From the NCBI GenBank assembly GCA_045542595.1, contig JAZQLI010000004.1:77367-141366 (forward strand): 64,000 bases of DNA, given 5' to 3'. The notes under the pieces were generated by a model, which worked only from the letters and a program-made list of their open reading frames with translations, was not told the origin of the DNA and did no database searches. This document shows positions 51,828 to 58,751 of this stretch, piece by piece. Position 1 is the stretch's first letter. Every line of letters starts with the position of its first letter. Made by a program: the position numbers and the translations under genes. The DNA is from Scatosoma sp045542595 (GTDB taxonomy: Bacteria > Bacillota > Clostridia > Christensenellales > Borkfalkiaceae).

Positions 51828-53087
51828 ATGAATTTACTTTTACTTGGCAATGGTTTTGACCTTTACCATAAGTTGCCAACAAGATATGATAATTTTTTAC
51901 ATACAGTCGATTTCCTTATTCAATATTACAAGCCAGAAATGAAAACTATTGCTGATGTTTTTGGTGATAGTAGGTTGCAAAAAGAAGACTCGTTTATTTG
52001 TGAATGCTATAATACGCACAAGACAGTATATGAAAATATCACATTAGACAAAAATGTTGTTGAACAGTTGATAAATTTATCAAAAGATAATTTATGGTTT
52101 CAATATTTATTAAAGATATTTGATAATAGGGTTGGATGGATAGATTTTGAAAAAGAAGTGGCTTTTGTTATTAAAGCATTTAAAACCTTTTTTAAAAAGA
52201 ATTCAATTAATGTTAATATCGACATGTTAACTTCTGAAGAATTATATATAGTAGATGAATTCAATTTTTTTATGGATAGGGTTGTGTCAGTGGCGCTTAA
52301 GAGTGCGAGCCGCAAAGTTAATTCTGCCTCGCTTAACGGAACAACTTACAGGGTGAAAGCTGAATTTACAAAAGAATATCCTTTAGGCTCGAGAGTTAAA
52401 ATAATAGATAAAGAAAAAATTATAGCCCATTTACTAGAAAAACTGAATATTGTAGCAAAAACTTTACGATTATATTTAGAGTGCTTTATAGAAGCAACTT
52501 TAGTAAGCATTAAAGAACAAACCCTTACAAGATGTCCTGCAATTTCTCATATAAACAAAGCAATAAGCTTTAATTATACAAGTAGTTACGAACAGTTTTA
52601 TTTAAGTTCGGAAATTTTTCATTTACATGGTGACGTAAAGAATAGAATAATTATTGGTGTTAATCCTGATTCTTCCGATGAGATAACTTCAATAGATGTA
52701 TCTTTTGTGAAGTTTAAAAAATATTTTCAGCGTACTCAATATAATACCGATTTGAATTATATAAATTGGTTAAGAGAAATTAAAGAACCAAAAGAATTCA
52801 CTTCACTTATAGTAATGGGACACTCTCTAGACGTTACAGATAAAGATATTATTGTAGAACTCTTTGATAGAATGGATGAAATTATAATTCTTTATCATAA
52901 CGAAGAAGCAAAAAACGCATACATCTCAAATCTTATAAAAATGTATGGTAAAGAAGGCTTAGATGCTTTAAGAAAACAAAAAGGATTAACATTTCTCCCA
53001 TTAGATATGGATTTCAGTGAGTTAATAGAAAAACGATCTAAATCATCAATCGAGGGTATAGTAAAGATGTTTGTTTCTGCAATTTAA
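51828..53087 (+). CDS. abiH: AbiH-family abortive infection protein
   Basis: 419 residues with the AbiH pattern: LLLGNGFDLYHKLPTRYDNFL at the very N-terminus, the central SFNYTSSYEQFY, FHLHGDVKNRIIIGVNPDS and LIVMGHSLDVTDKDIIVELF. AbiH confers abortive infection against phage in lactococci; its mechanism is not established, though the N-terminal G-N-G-F-D and the later GHS suggest a nucleotide- or NAD-binding fold. It is the last gene of the defence operon, 24 nt after hsdS and behind AAAGGAG, so it is likely co-transcribed with the restriction genes. Confidence 0.87.
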   Translation: MNLLLLGNGFDLYHKLPTRYDNFLHTVDFLIQYYKPEMKTIADVFGDSRLQKEDSFICECYNTHKTVYENITLDKNVVEQLINLSKDNLWFQYLLKIFDNRVGWIDFEKEVAFVIKAFKTFFKKNSINVNIDMLTSEELYIVDEFNFFMDRVVSVALKSASRKVNSASLNGTTYRVKAEFTKEYPLGSRVKIIDKEKIIAHLLEKLNIVAKTLRLYLECFIEATLVSIKEQTLTRCPAISHINKAISFNYTSSYEQFYLSSEIFHLHGDVKNRIIIGVNPDSSDEITSIDVSFVKFKKYFQRTQYNTDLNYINWLREIKEPKEFTSLIVMGHSLDVTDKDIIVELFDRMDEIIILYHNEEAKNAYISNLIKMYGKEGLDALRKQKGLTFLPLDMDFSELIEKRSKSSIEGIVKMFVSAI

Positions 53088-53112
53088 TAAAAACTTTTAC
53101 AAAAGCGGTCAG

Positions 53113-53207
53113 ATGTCCCAAAACGTGGACATTTGACGCTTGACAAACGGGTAAAATTTAAGTATAATAAGTTCACGTTAATAGGGGCTACGCGCGGTTG
53201 TAGCCCC
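53113..53207 (+). promoter_or_regulatory. Consensus promoter flanked by two inverted repeats, ahead of the sigma-like gene
   Basis: Perfect TTGACA (53140-53145), 17 bp, perfect TATAAT (53163-53168). ATGTCC/GGACAT (53113-53118 and 53127-53132) lies just upstream. GGGGCTAC (53184-53191) pairs with GTAGCCCC (53200-53207) within the first 35 nt of the transcript, which then continues about 65 nt to the start codon. Either could be regulatory. Confidence 0.72.
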
Positions 53208-53273
53208 AAAAAAACACTTTTCAATACGAACATATGTTTACATTTTTCGATAAAAATCGACAAAAGGAGCGAG

Positions 53274-54275
53274 ATGGAAGAAGATAAGGGGAAGAAAAAA
53301 CATAGATATACATATTATACGGCTACGGGGAAAGAAGAAATCGACGTGGGCGAAAAGTGGTATGAAATCTTGCGCCAAGCGGATAGGGATATGTATAACA
53401 ATAACCGCCGAGAAGAATATAAAAGCTATCACTTAAATTCGTATATGGACGACGAATCTGGTGAAGAACACGATGCGTGGGAAGCGGTGGCGGATAAGGA
53501 CACTTTACAAATAGAAAGCGATATATGTGCAAAAATGGACGAGGATTGGGTGCTTGACTGTTTATCCAAACGAAATAAGTACATATACGAAAAGTGCGTT
53601 GTGGAGAGTGTAAGTCAAAGCGCGGTTGCTAAGGAATTAAATTTAACGCAATCAAGCGTTTCAAGGCGGTTAAAAAAGATACTCTACGCAATGGAATGGC
53701 AACGTCTTAAAGACGGACGGAGCAAAAGAGAGATTAAGGAAGAACTTGATTTTCGTCAAATGGAACGGGCAAATGATACCGAACTTGGCGAAGGCTTGCT
53801 CGTGGATTATTTCTTGGGGTCTATATTAGAAGAGCAAGACTTAATCAATTTTATCGGTTGGTTTTATAGCGCAAAAGAATTAAAGAGATATACGTTTAAG
53901 GCGTGGAGAAAGTTAGGGAAAGTAAATGTAGAGGATTACATTACAGACTTTTTATTGAGGTGTAGTATGCCATTAAGAAGTTATATCATAAATACTTACG
54001 GGCATTTACTGCTTGGTTTTCAATTTATGTTTATGGAACTATTCAAAGAGATGTATCGGCGAATGGAGCTATTCCCTACGCCGAAAGGCAATTCGTATAT
54101 CAAAGCGAACGAAGAATTAAAGAAAATCGTCAAACGGTTAAAGAAGAAAACGACGGAAGAAGAGTTTATTGAGTCGCGCGTTTTGCCCATTTTAGAAAAG
54201 GAAGAAAAAGCGCGAATAAAAAACTTTCAAAAGATTTATGGTAGAAAAGTTGGAAATGTGAAAAATTCTTCTTAA
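53274..54275 (+). CDS. Sigma-70-like helix-turn-helix protein of the mobile element
   Basis: 333 residues from the ATG at 53274 behind AAAGGAG (53263-53269); an upstream in-frame GTG/TTG extension would start inside the promoter. The first half looks like an element-borne sigma factor: an acidic and basic N-terminus, WEAVADKDTLQIESDI, and a region-4-type helix-turn-helix (KCVVESVSQSAVAKELNLTQSSVSRRLKKILYAM, about 120-155). The C-terminal half (about 190-333) is charged and helical, with no motif I recognise. It probably controls transcription of the mobilization genes that follow; a replication role is an alternative. Confidence 0.55.
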   Translation: MEEDKGKKKHRYTYYTATGKEEIDVGEKWYEILRQADRDMYNNNRREEYKSYHLNSYMDDESGEEHDAWEAVADKDTLQIESDICAKMDEDWVLDCLSKRNKYIYEKCVVESVSQSAVAKELNLTQSSVSRRLKKILYAMEWQRLKDGRSKREIKEELDFRQMERANDTELGEGLLVDYFLGSILEEQDLINFIGWFYSAKELKRYTFKAWRKLGKVNVEDYITDFLLRCSMPLRSYIINTYGHLLLGFQFMFMELFKEMYRRMELFPTPKGNSYIKANEELKKIVKRLKKKTTEEEFIESRVLPILEKEEKARIKNFQKIYGRKVGNVKNSS

Positions 54276-54323
54276 AGTGCAAAAAATAAAAAATTGCACT
54301 TTAAGATTGCACTTTAAACTTTT
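54272..54323 (+). terminator. Terminator with alternative stems after the sigma-like gene
   Basis: TTAAAGTGCAA (54272-54282), which includes the stop codon, can pair with either of two copies of TTGCACTTTAA (54294-54304 and 54307-54317); the second is followed by ACTTTTTT. Confidence 0.7.
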
Positions 54324-54329
54324 TTATAA

Positions 54330-54700
54330 ACAAATAAAAATTTTTTCAAAAGTTGCGCATAAAAAGGGAATGCCCGTCGCTATATAGTGAGGGGACGAAA
54401 ATAACTGAATAAAAGTAGGCAGTCTCACGGAGTAAAAACCGTGGGATTTTCTTATGCAAAAAATGAAAAGGGGGTGAGTCCAATGCATAATTTTTAGTCT
54501 TGCCGATAGACTTAAAACTTCGGCGTGGTCGTAAAAACTGCAAGCCGTCGTCGGGCTTACGACTTTTAAATTTATGGGAGAGGTATATTCGCTTGTTGGA
54601 TAGCGAGGTACGCAAGTGGCACGCCACTTACCGAGCGAAACGCTCGCCTCGTTGGTGGAAGTTCTTCCCCCAAGCCCCTTTACGTCGGCGAAAAAACAAA
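54330..54700 (+). other. Structured non-coding region upstream of mobC, candidate oriT
   Basis: About 370 nt with no convincing gene. It has a CTCACGG/CCGTGGG hairpin near 54423-54450 followed by TTTTC, and a compact three-way junction at 54604-54651: outer CGAGG/CCTCG, inner AAGTGG/CCACTT (54614-54629) and CGAGCG/CGCTCG (54632-54646). Mobilizable elements place oriT just upstream of the mobC-relaxase genes, so nicking here is plausible. A 76-codon frame at 54500-54730 crosses these repeats and has no ribosome binding site at its start; I do not call it. Confidence 0.5.
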
Positions 54701-54713
54701 TTAGGAGGAAAAT

Positions 54714-55052
54714 ATTATAGAAGAAATTAAGAAGAAAACGGCAAAACGAAATCGTCCTTATTCCTATTCGTTTAGGGTGTCGGAAACGGAAAAGGCAACG
54801 ATTGAAAGAAAAATTAAATTAAGCGGACAAAGTAAAACGGATTATCTCATACGCGCGCTTGCGGACAAGCCTATTATTTATATCGGCAACGGCAATGAGA
54901 TTTTAGCCGAACTTAAACGGCAAGGAAACAATCTTAACCAAGCGGTAAAAAATAATTATTTTGGACGTGCAACACAAGACGAATTACTCGGCGCTATCAA
55001 AGAGTGTAAGTCTTTGTATAAGAAACTTTCAGATATGCTTGGAGGTGGATAA
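54714..55052 (+). CDS. mobC: MobC-like relaxosome protein with a probable ATT/ATA start codon
   Basis: About 111-112 residues. The conserved MobC body is clear: YSYSFRVSETEKATIERKI (ribbon-helix-helix start), LSGQSKTDYLIRALADKPI, LAELKRQGNNLNQAVKN and a C-terminal helix ending MLGGG. The first standard start in frame, GTG 54777, lies in the middle of the conserved block. AGGAGG (54703-54708) sits 5-8 nt before ATT 54714 and ATA 54717, and an in-frame TAG at 54702 rules out anything further upstream. I therefore place the start at ATT 54714 (or ATA 54717). MobC binds oriT and helps the relaxase load. It overlaps the relaxase by 1 nt. Confidence 0.72.
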   Translation: MIEEIKKKTAKRNRPYSYSFRVSETEKATIERKIKLSGQSKTDYLIRALADKPIIYIGNGNEILAELKRQGNNLNQAVKNNYFGRATQDELLGAIKECKSLYKKLSDMLGGG

Positions 55053-56122
55053 TGCCACTTCTTAAATGTCAGTCAAGCAAAAGTACGCCACAAAAAGTTA
55101 TGGCTTACGTGACGGATAAAAACAAGGCGGAATTTGTATCGGTAAGGAACTTGTTTGAAGATGAAGATTATGCCGAACAGTTTGAAGAGACGGCAAAACG
55201 GTTTGGTAAAGGCGAAAAGTTTGAAGAGCGTAAATATTATCATTTCAAATTGTCTTGTGATAGAAAAGATAAGGTTTCACCACAAGAAGCACATATTTAC
55301 GCCGAAGAATTAACGGCTATACTTTTTCACGATTGTGAGTGCGTTATTGCGACGCATACGGATACGGACACTGTACATAGTCATATCGTCGTAAACGCTG
55401 TTCATCCCGTTACTGGTAAAAAACTGCGTATAACAAGAAAAGATTATACCGCAATGAAAGACGAAGCTAACCGATTAGGTAAAGAAATGGGCTTTTCAGA
55501 GATAGACTTTCGCAAGAAAGCAAAACATAATCGTACCGCCGAAGAACAACACATTATTCTTAAAGGTGGAACGAGTTGGAAGGAAGAACTGCGCGAAGTT
55601 ATAGAAGAAGCCAAGCAAACGGCTTTATCTGAAGAAGAGTTTATATCGCATCTTTCCCTTTACGGCGTAACGCTTAATAGAACGAAAACTGAATATTCAT
55701 ATTTGCACCCAAAAAAGAAAAAGCCTATCCGTGGGGCTAAACTCGGAGAAAATTATACTAAAAAGGAGATATTAAATGACATTAACAAGAATAGATACGG
55801 GGGAACAAGCAACTCCGTTATCGGAAATAGAGAAACGTACGGATGCGTACAAGGATATGACGGACAATCAACTACTTCGAGAAGCATTGGCGAAATCGAG
55901 CGTGAACTGCAACGGCTTAATCAAGAATCAGAATGCGCTCGTCAAGGGCTTGACGGACGAAGTGAAATCGCTAAAAGAGAACAACGAGTACGAGATGAGA
56001 AGAATGACTCGATTAGTAACGGCGACGGTGGACGAGTTTCGGGAAGTAGCGAGGGAGGAACGTCAGTTCAAAACGGAAATAAGTCAAACTATAAAAAACG
56101 AGATTACTCGTTCAGTAAATGA
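55052..56122 (+). CDS. mobA: MOBP-type relaxase (MobA/VirD2-like)
   Basis: 356 residues. Catalytic Tyr in QKVMAYVTD near residue 19; the YYHFKLSCDRKDKVSPQEAHIYAEEL block; and the three-His metal site His102, His109, His111 in THTDTDTVHSHIVVN. It nicks oriT and stays covalently bound to the transferred strand. The relaxase domain ends by about 240; the remaining 115 residues are a Ser/Gly/Asn- and Arg/Glu-rich tail that shares its DNA with another reading frame (55776-56321). It is mobilized by a helper conjugation system, since none is encoded here. It starts on the last base of the mobC stop. Confidence 0.9.
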   Translation: MPLLKCQSSKSTPQKVMAYVTDKNKAEFVSVRNLFEDEDYAEQFEETAKRFGKGEKFEERKYYHFKLSCDRKDKVSPQEAHIYAEELTAILFHDCECVIATHTDTDTVHSHIVVNAVHPVTGKKLRITRKDYTAMKDEANRLGKEMGFSEIDFRKKAKHNRTAEEQHIILKGGTSWKEELREVIEEAKQTALSEEEFISHLSLYGVTLNRTKTEYSYLHPKKKKPIRGAKLGENYTKKEILNDINKNRYGGTSNSVIGNRETYGCVQGYDGQSTTSRSIGEIERELQRLNQESECARQGLDGRSEIAKREQRVRDEKNDSISNGDGGRVSGSSEGGTSVQNGNKSNYKKRDYSFSK

Positions 56123-56321
56123 CGTGCAAGACTACGCTAAAAAAGCAGTGGACGAAAGTGTGAAAGAGGTTAAGGAAGAACTCAAAACAACCGTAAAAGA
56201 AATTCAAAAACAACGCGAAGAAATGCAAGTGGAAGGCGGTTTTAGAAAGTTTATGTTTTGGGCTACACCGATACTTCTATTTGCGCAAAGCATTGCAATG
56301 GCACTTTTACTATTAAGATAA
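55776..56321 (+). CDS. MobB-like membrane protein encoded in a frame overlapping the relaxase
   Basis: 181 residues, starting with ATG 55776 after AAAAGGAG (55761-55768). The first 347 nt overlap the relaxase gene in another frame. The protein has a charged N-terminal part, a long coiled coil (about 60-150) and a single C-terminal membrane helix (about 157-180, FMFWATPILLFAQSIAMALLLL). This is the arrangement of MobB in small mobilizable plasmids (coding within mobA, with a C-terminal membrane anchor), where it anchors or stabilises the relaxosome. The function is inferred from position and topology. Confidence 0.75.
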   Translation: MTLTRIDTGEQATPLSEIEKRTDAYKDMTDNQLLREALAKSSVNCNGLIKNQNALVKGLTDEVKSLKENNEYEMRRMTRLVTATVDEFREVAREERQFKTEISQTIKNEITRSVNDVQDYAKKAVDESVKEVKEELKTTVKEIQKQREEMQVEGGFRKFMFWATPILLFAQSIAMALLLLR

Positions 56322-56351
56322 AACTATTTTCTCAAAAGAATATAAAACAGC

Positions 56352-56380
56352 TTAACTATCTCGTGATATCACGGTATAAT
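56352..56380 (+). promoter_or_regulatory. Promoter with palindromic operator for the TnpV-integrase genes
   Basis: TTAACT (56352-56357), 17 bp, TATAAT (56375-56380). The 12 bp palindrome CGTGATATCACG (56362-56373) fills the spacer, so a bound repressor would exclude RNA polymerase. Confidence 0.65.
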
Positions 56381-56409
56381 AGACGTAAATAAAAATTATG
56401 GAGGCTTAT

Positions 56410-56772
56410 ATGAACGTAGAAGAAATCATTAGAAAGGTGGACGCGAACGAAGGGTTAACTGTGGAAGAGATTAAAATCTATGAAAAAGCTGTTAAACCTA
56501 AAAAGCACGTTTACGGTAAATACGGAACACTTGCAAAAGAGTATATCGAAGAACATAACTTGGGTAAATTGTTAAGCTTGGCAGGGCAACTGCCTGAATA
56601 TTTGCACGGTGTAGATAAAGCAGCCGAAGAACTGTATGACGTTATGTGGGATAAGCTTTCTAAAAGTGAAGAGTATCGTCATACGGGAAATTACTTGGAA
56701 GACGTAAAAAGAATCAACGCTATGAAACAAGTGATAGAGGAAGAGATTTTAAGCGAAATCGTTTATATTTAA
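56410..56772 (+). CDS. TnpV-like transposon-encoded protein
   Basis: 120 residues from the ATG at 56410, served by GGAGG (56400-56404); a frame beginning at ATG 56398 would start on top of that site. The central pattern GKYGTLAKEYIEEHNLGKLLSLAGQLPEYLHGVDKAAEELYDVMWDKL and the end INAMKQVIEEEILSEIVY match the TnpV family found in clostridial mobile elements (the G.yG....yLkeh....y..ll..G.L..hl..id..A pattern). It is a small helical accessory protein of unknown biochemical role. It is first in a short operon with the next small gene and probably the integrase. Confidence 0.75.
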   Translation: MNVEEIIRKVDANEGLTVEEIKIYEKAVKPKKHVYGKYGTLAKEYIEEHNLGKLLSLAGQLPEYLHGVDKAAEELYDVMWDKLSKSEEYRHTGNYLEDVKRINAMKQVIEEEILSEIVYI

Positions 56773-56784
56773 GGAGAAAATACA

Positions 56785-57003
56785 ATGGAAAAACAATTAA
56801 CGCCCAAACAAAAGGCAAGACAAAAGTATGAACTTTTGCATAAGGAAGAGCGTGAAAAGGCGACCAAGCAGTTTAATACGCGGCTTCCCGTCAAAGAGTA
56901 TGACGAAATTACTTTTTTCTTAAAAGAGAAGAAAATCCCAAAAGTAGATTTAATTAGAATGGGATATCAAGCGTTATTACAAGAATTTAAGAAAGAAGAC
57001 TAA
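56785..57003 (+). CDS. Small charged protein of the integration module
   Basis: 72 residues, Lys/Glu-rich. The central part KQFNTRLPVKEYDEITFFLKEKKIPKVDLIRMGYQALLQEF looks like a ribbon-helix-helix DNA-binding unit (a beta strand FNTRLP followed by two helices), as in excisionase- or Arc-like accessory proteins. It lies between the TnpV-like gene and the integrase and may regulate excision. AAGGAG precedes the ATG. The 57004-57142 spacer holds no further gene. Confidence 0.65.
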   Translation: MEKQLTPKQKARQKYELLHKEEREKATKQFNTRLPVKEYDEITFFLKEKKIPKVDLIRMGYQALLQEFKKED

Positions 57004-57142
57004 CAGCGGAACGCATTGTGCGCTTAACACACCCGTAATTTTCGGGAATAGACAAGGAGAAAAATTATAAAATAGGGCAACCGTGCTTATCTTTCCGTTA
57101 AAAGTGTGGTTGCATTACCTATAAAATAAAAAATAAGGAGAA

Positions 57143-58387
57143 TTGACAAATAAGGAATTAAACAAAGTATTAGAAGGAATTAAGTACGTACCAAACGAAA
57201 ACGAGCGAGATGAAATCACGCAAATTATTTTGAAAGCGGCAAACGATAGCATTACGCTCAAAAAATTGAAAAAGATGACCGCCACCGTGGGAAAGGGGGA
57301 GTCATCGGATTTAGAACAAATCGGGACACGCGGATTTATCAAATTCAGTAAAAAGGAGATAAATAAGATGCCCGAAAGATATCAAAAAATTTTTATAATA
57401 GACGATAAAATGGTGAGTTTCCGTTTTCATAACGGTTCCTATCACGCGAGATATCGTCGAAAAGGTTACAATATAGAGGTTTGTGCGAAGAGTTTTGAAT
57501 TGATGAAAAACAAGTTCATTGATAGACTAAATAAAATCGAACGTGAACGCGCGCTCAATCAATTCCCGACGTTCGGCGAATTTCTAACCGAGTGGTTAGC
57601 CACCAAAAAACGGACGGTAAAGGAAACGACCTACAAAAGCTACGTTGGACTTTGCGAATTCAATTTATTGCCCCGTTTTGGCGAGAAAACCTTGAACGAG
57701 ATTACGAGAAAGGACGTGCAGGATTTCGTGTTCGAGTTGACCGACGCAGGAAAAAACCGAACGGCGCATAAAACGGTGCAACTGATGACGGCAATGTTCA
57801 ACGTTGCAATGGAAGATTATCCAAATCTTCGTTCGCCAATGACGAAAATCGTACTCACCCATTACGAAGCGAAAAAGGGTAGCGCGTTGTCCAAGGCAGA
57901 AGAAAAGGAATTAATCGACTATTGCAAAGCAAATTCGAGTTATCAAGGTAATTCGGCAATACTTGTCTTGCTCTATACGGGAATGCGCGTAGGCGAGCTT
58001 GCGAGTATGCGAAAAGACGGCGAATATATCTATTGTGAGTCGGAAAAAATTCGTCTTGGTCGCAAACAGGTTATCCGTAAGATACCCATTTCACCGATGA
58101 TGAAGCGCGTCTTGCCTATGATTGATTTCGACGTAGCGAAAACGACGAAAAAATCAACGGTGCGTGATGCATTAAAGCGAGTGTTTCCCGAAAGACACGT
58201 ACACGAGTTCCGTTATACCTTCATAACGAGAGCAAAGGAATGTGGTGTAAACCCCGAAGTGGTAATGCTTTGGGCGGGACACGAATCGGATAGCGACGTG
58301 AAAACGAGTAAAGTGGATAGGGGATATACGACCTATTCGGAAGAATACTTGCTCGACGAAGTTCACAAAATTGAGTATGATTTGTGA
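57143..58387 (+). CDS. int: Tyrosine recombinase (integrase) of the element
   Basis: The open frame from TTG 57143 gives 414 residues. It has an N-terminal arm-binding part, a core-binding SAM-like domain (FGEFLTEWLATKKRTVKETTYKSYVG...), and the catalytic domain: Arg in TGMRVGELASM, HEFRYTFITR (H-x-x-R), AGHESDSD and the nucleophile Tyr in DRGYTTYS. The start is uncertain. AAGGAG at 57135-57140 leaves only 2 nt before the TTG, whereas ATG 57368 has AAAAGGAG at ideal spacing and would give 339 residues. The sequence before 57368 still reads as coding (FIKFSKKEINKMPERYQKIF), so the long form is preferred. The gene ends about 145 nt before the complete tRNA-Leu at the right end. Confidence 0.9.
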   Translation: MTNKELNKVLEGIKYVPNENERDEITQIILKAANDSITLKKLKKMTATVGKGESSDLEQIGTRGFIKFSKKEINKMPERYQKIFIIDDKMVSFRFHNGSYHARYRRKGYNIEVCAKSFELMKNKFIDRLNKIERERALNQFPTFGEFLTEWLATKKRTVKETTYKSYVGLCEFNLLPRFGEKTLNEITRKDVQDFVFELTDAGKNRTAHKTVQLMTAMFNVAMEDYPNLRSPMTKIVLTHYEAKKGSALSKAEEKELIDYCKANSSYQGNSAILVLLYTGMRVGELASMRKDGEYIYCESEKIRLGRKQVIRKIPISPMMKRVLPMIDFDVAKTTKKSTVRDALKRVFPERHVHEFRYTFITRAKECGVNPEVVMLWAGHESDSDVKTSKVDRGYTTYSEEYLLDEVHKIEYDL

Positions 58388-58492
58388 GAAATTAACAAAA
58401 ATAAAGGCAAAAGCCCCGAAAACGACGAAAAAAGGGCAAAAATAGGGGTAAAAAGCCCAAAATCTTTTCCCCAATTTTTCCCCAAAGGCAAG

Positions 58493-58528
58493 AAAATGGG
58501 GTAAAACCCGAAGATTTTACCCCATTTT
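58493..58528. terminator. Strong hairpin between integrase and tRNA-Leu
   Basis: AAAATGGGGTAAAA (58493-58506) pairs perfectly with 58515-58528 (14 bp, 8 nt loop). It can end integrase transcription on the plus strand and tRNA-Leu transcription on the minus strand. Confidence 0.8.
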
Positions 58529-58529
58529 C

Positions 58530-58616
58530 TGGTGCCGATGACCGGACTTGAACCGGTACGAACTCTCGTTCGAGGGATTTTAAGTCCCTTGCGTCTGCCT
58601 ATTCCACCACATCGGC
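58530..58616 (-). tRNA. tRNA-Leu(UAA), complete copy carried by the element
   Basis: 87 nt including CCA. Acceptor GCCGATG/CATCGGC, anticodon stem AGGGA/TCCCT around loop CTTAAAA (anticodon UAA), long variable arm CGAACGAGAGTTCG, T arm ACCGG TTCAAGT CCGGT, encoded CCA (58530-58532). It lies inside the element's right boundary and differs from the split host gene in the variable arm, T arm and one acceptor pair. Confidence 0.95.
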
Positions 58617-58669
58617 GACTAAAAATGTTAAATTTTCACAAAATTTCCTGAAATTTTCGACGCATATGC
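58617..58669. other. Right-end spacer of the element
   Basis: 53 nt of AT-rich sequence between the element's tRNA-Leu and the right core site; nothing coding. Confidence 0.6.
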
Positions 58670-58708
58670 TTTTAAGTCCCTTGCGTCTGCCTATTCCACC
58701 ACAGCGGC
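58670..58708 (-). pseudogene. 5' half of the host tRNA-Leu(UAA)
   Basis: On the minus strand this reads GCCGCTG acceptor, D arm, AGGGA anticodon stem and the loop up to CTTAAAA, then stops being tRNA at the core. It is nearly identical to the first 39 nt of the intact tRNA-Leu next to it, except in the acceptor stem. Joined to 46178-46232 it gives a perfect 87-nt tRNA. It is followed (minus strand) by the element, so its transcript would be a truncated tRNA. Confidence 0.92.
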
Positions 58709-58720
58709 TGATGTTTTTGA

Positions 58721-58751
58721 AAGCCTCCGCGCGTCTGCGCAGAGGCTTTTT
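58721..58751. terminator. Hairpin between tRNA-Cys and the tRNA-Leu half
   Basis: AAGCCTCCGCGC pairs with GCGCAGAGGCTT around a 4 nt loop with one mismatch; TTTTT follows on the plus strand. Confidence 0.6.

Larger units (their letters stand above)
46226..58676. mobile_element. Integrative mobilizable element inserted in tRNA-Leu(UAA), about 12.4 kb
   Basis: Bounded by the 7 bp core TTTTAAG at 46226-46232 and 58670-58676. On the outer sides lie the two halves of one tRNA-Leu gene (48 nt left of the core and 32 nt right), which with the core total 87 nt, exactly the length of the complete tRNA-Leu carried inside the right end. Inside are a tyrosine integrase next to the right end, TnpV-like and small accessory genes, MobC and relaxase (mobilization but no conjugative pilus genes), a sigma-like regulator, a restriction/AbiH defence cargo and a DUF4143 ATPase. 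Excision by core recombination would restore the host tRNA. Confidence 0.88.

Noticed and set aside
53184..53207. The GGGGCTAC hairpin as a terminator
   Set aside because: There is no U tract, and it would end transcription about 40 nt after a consensus promoter that otherwise serves the next gene.
54500..54730. A 76-codon frame, Arg/Lys/Trp-rich, just upstream of mobC
   Set aside because: It starts without a ribosome binding site, runs through three inverted repeats and into the mobC Shine-Dalgarno region. The composition looks like translated structured DNA.
58677..58708. A second functional tRNA-Leu at 58.67 kb
   Set aside because: Only the 5' half is present. The sequence past the anticodon loop is element spacer and cannot form the T arm or acceptor.
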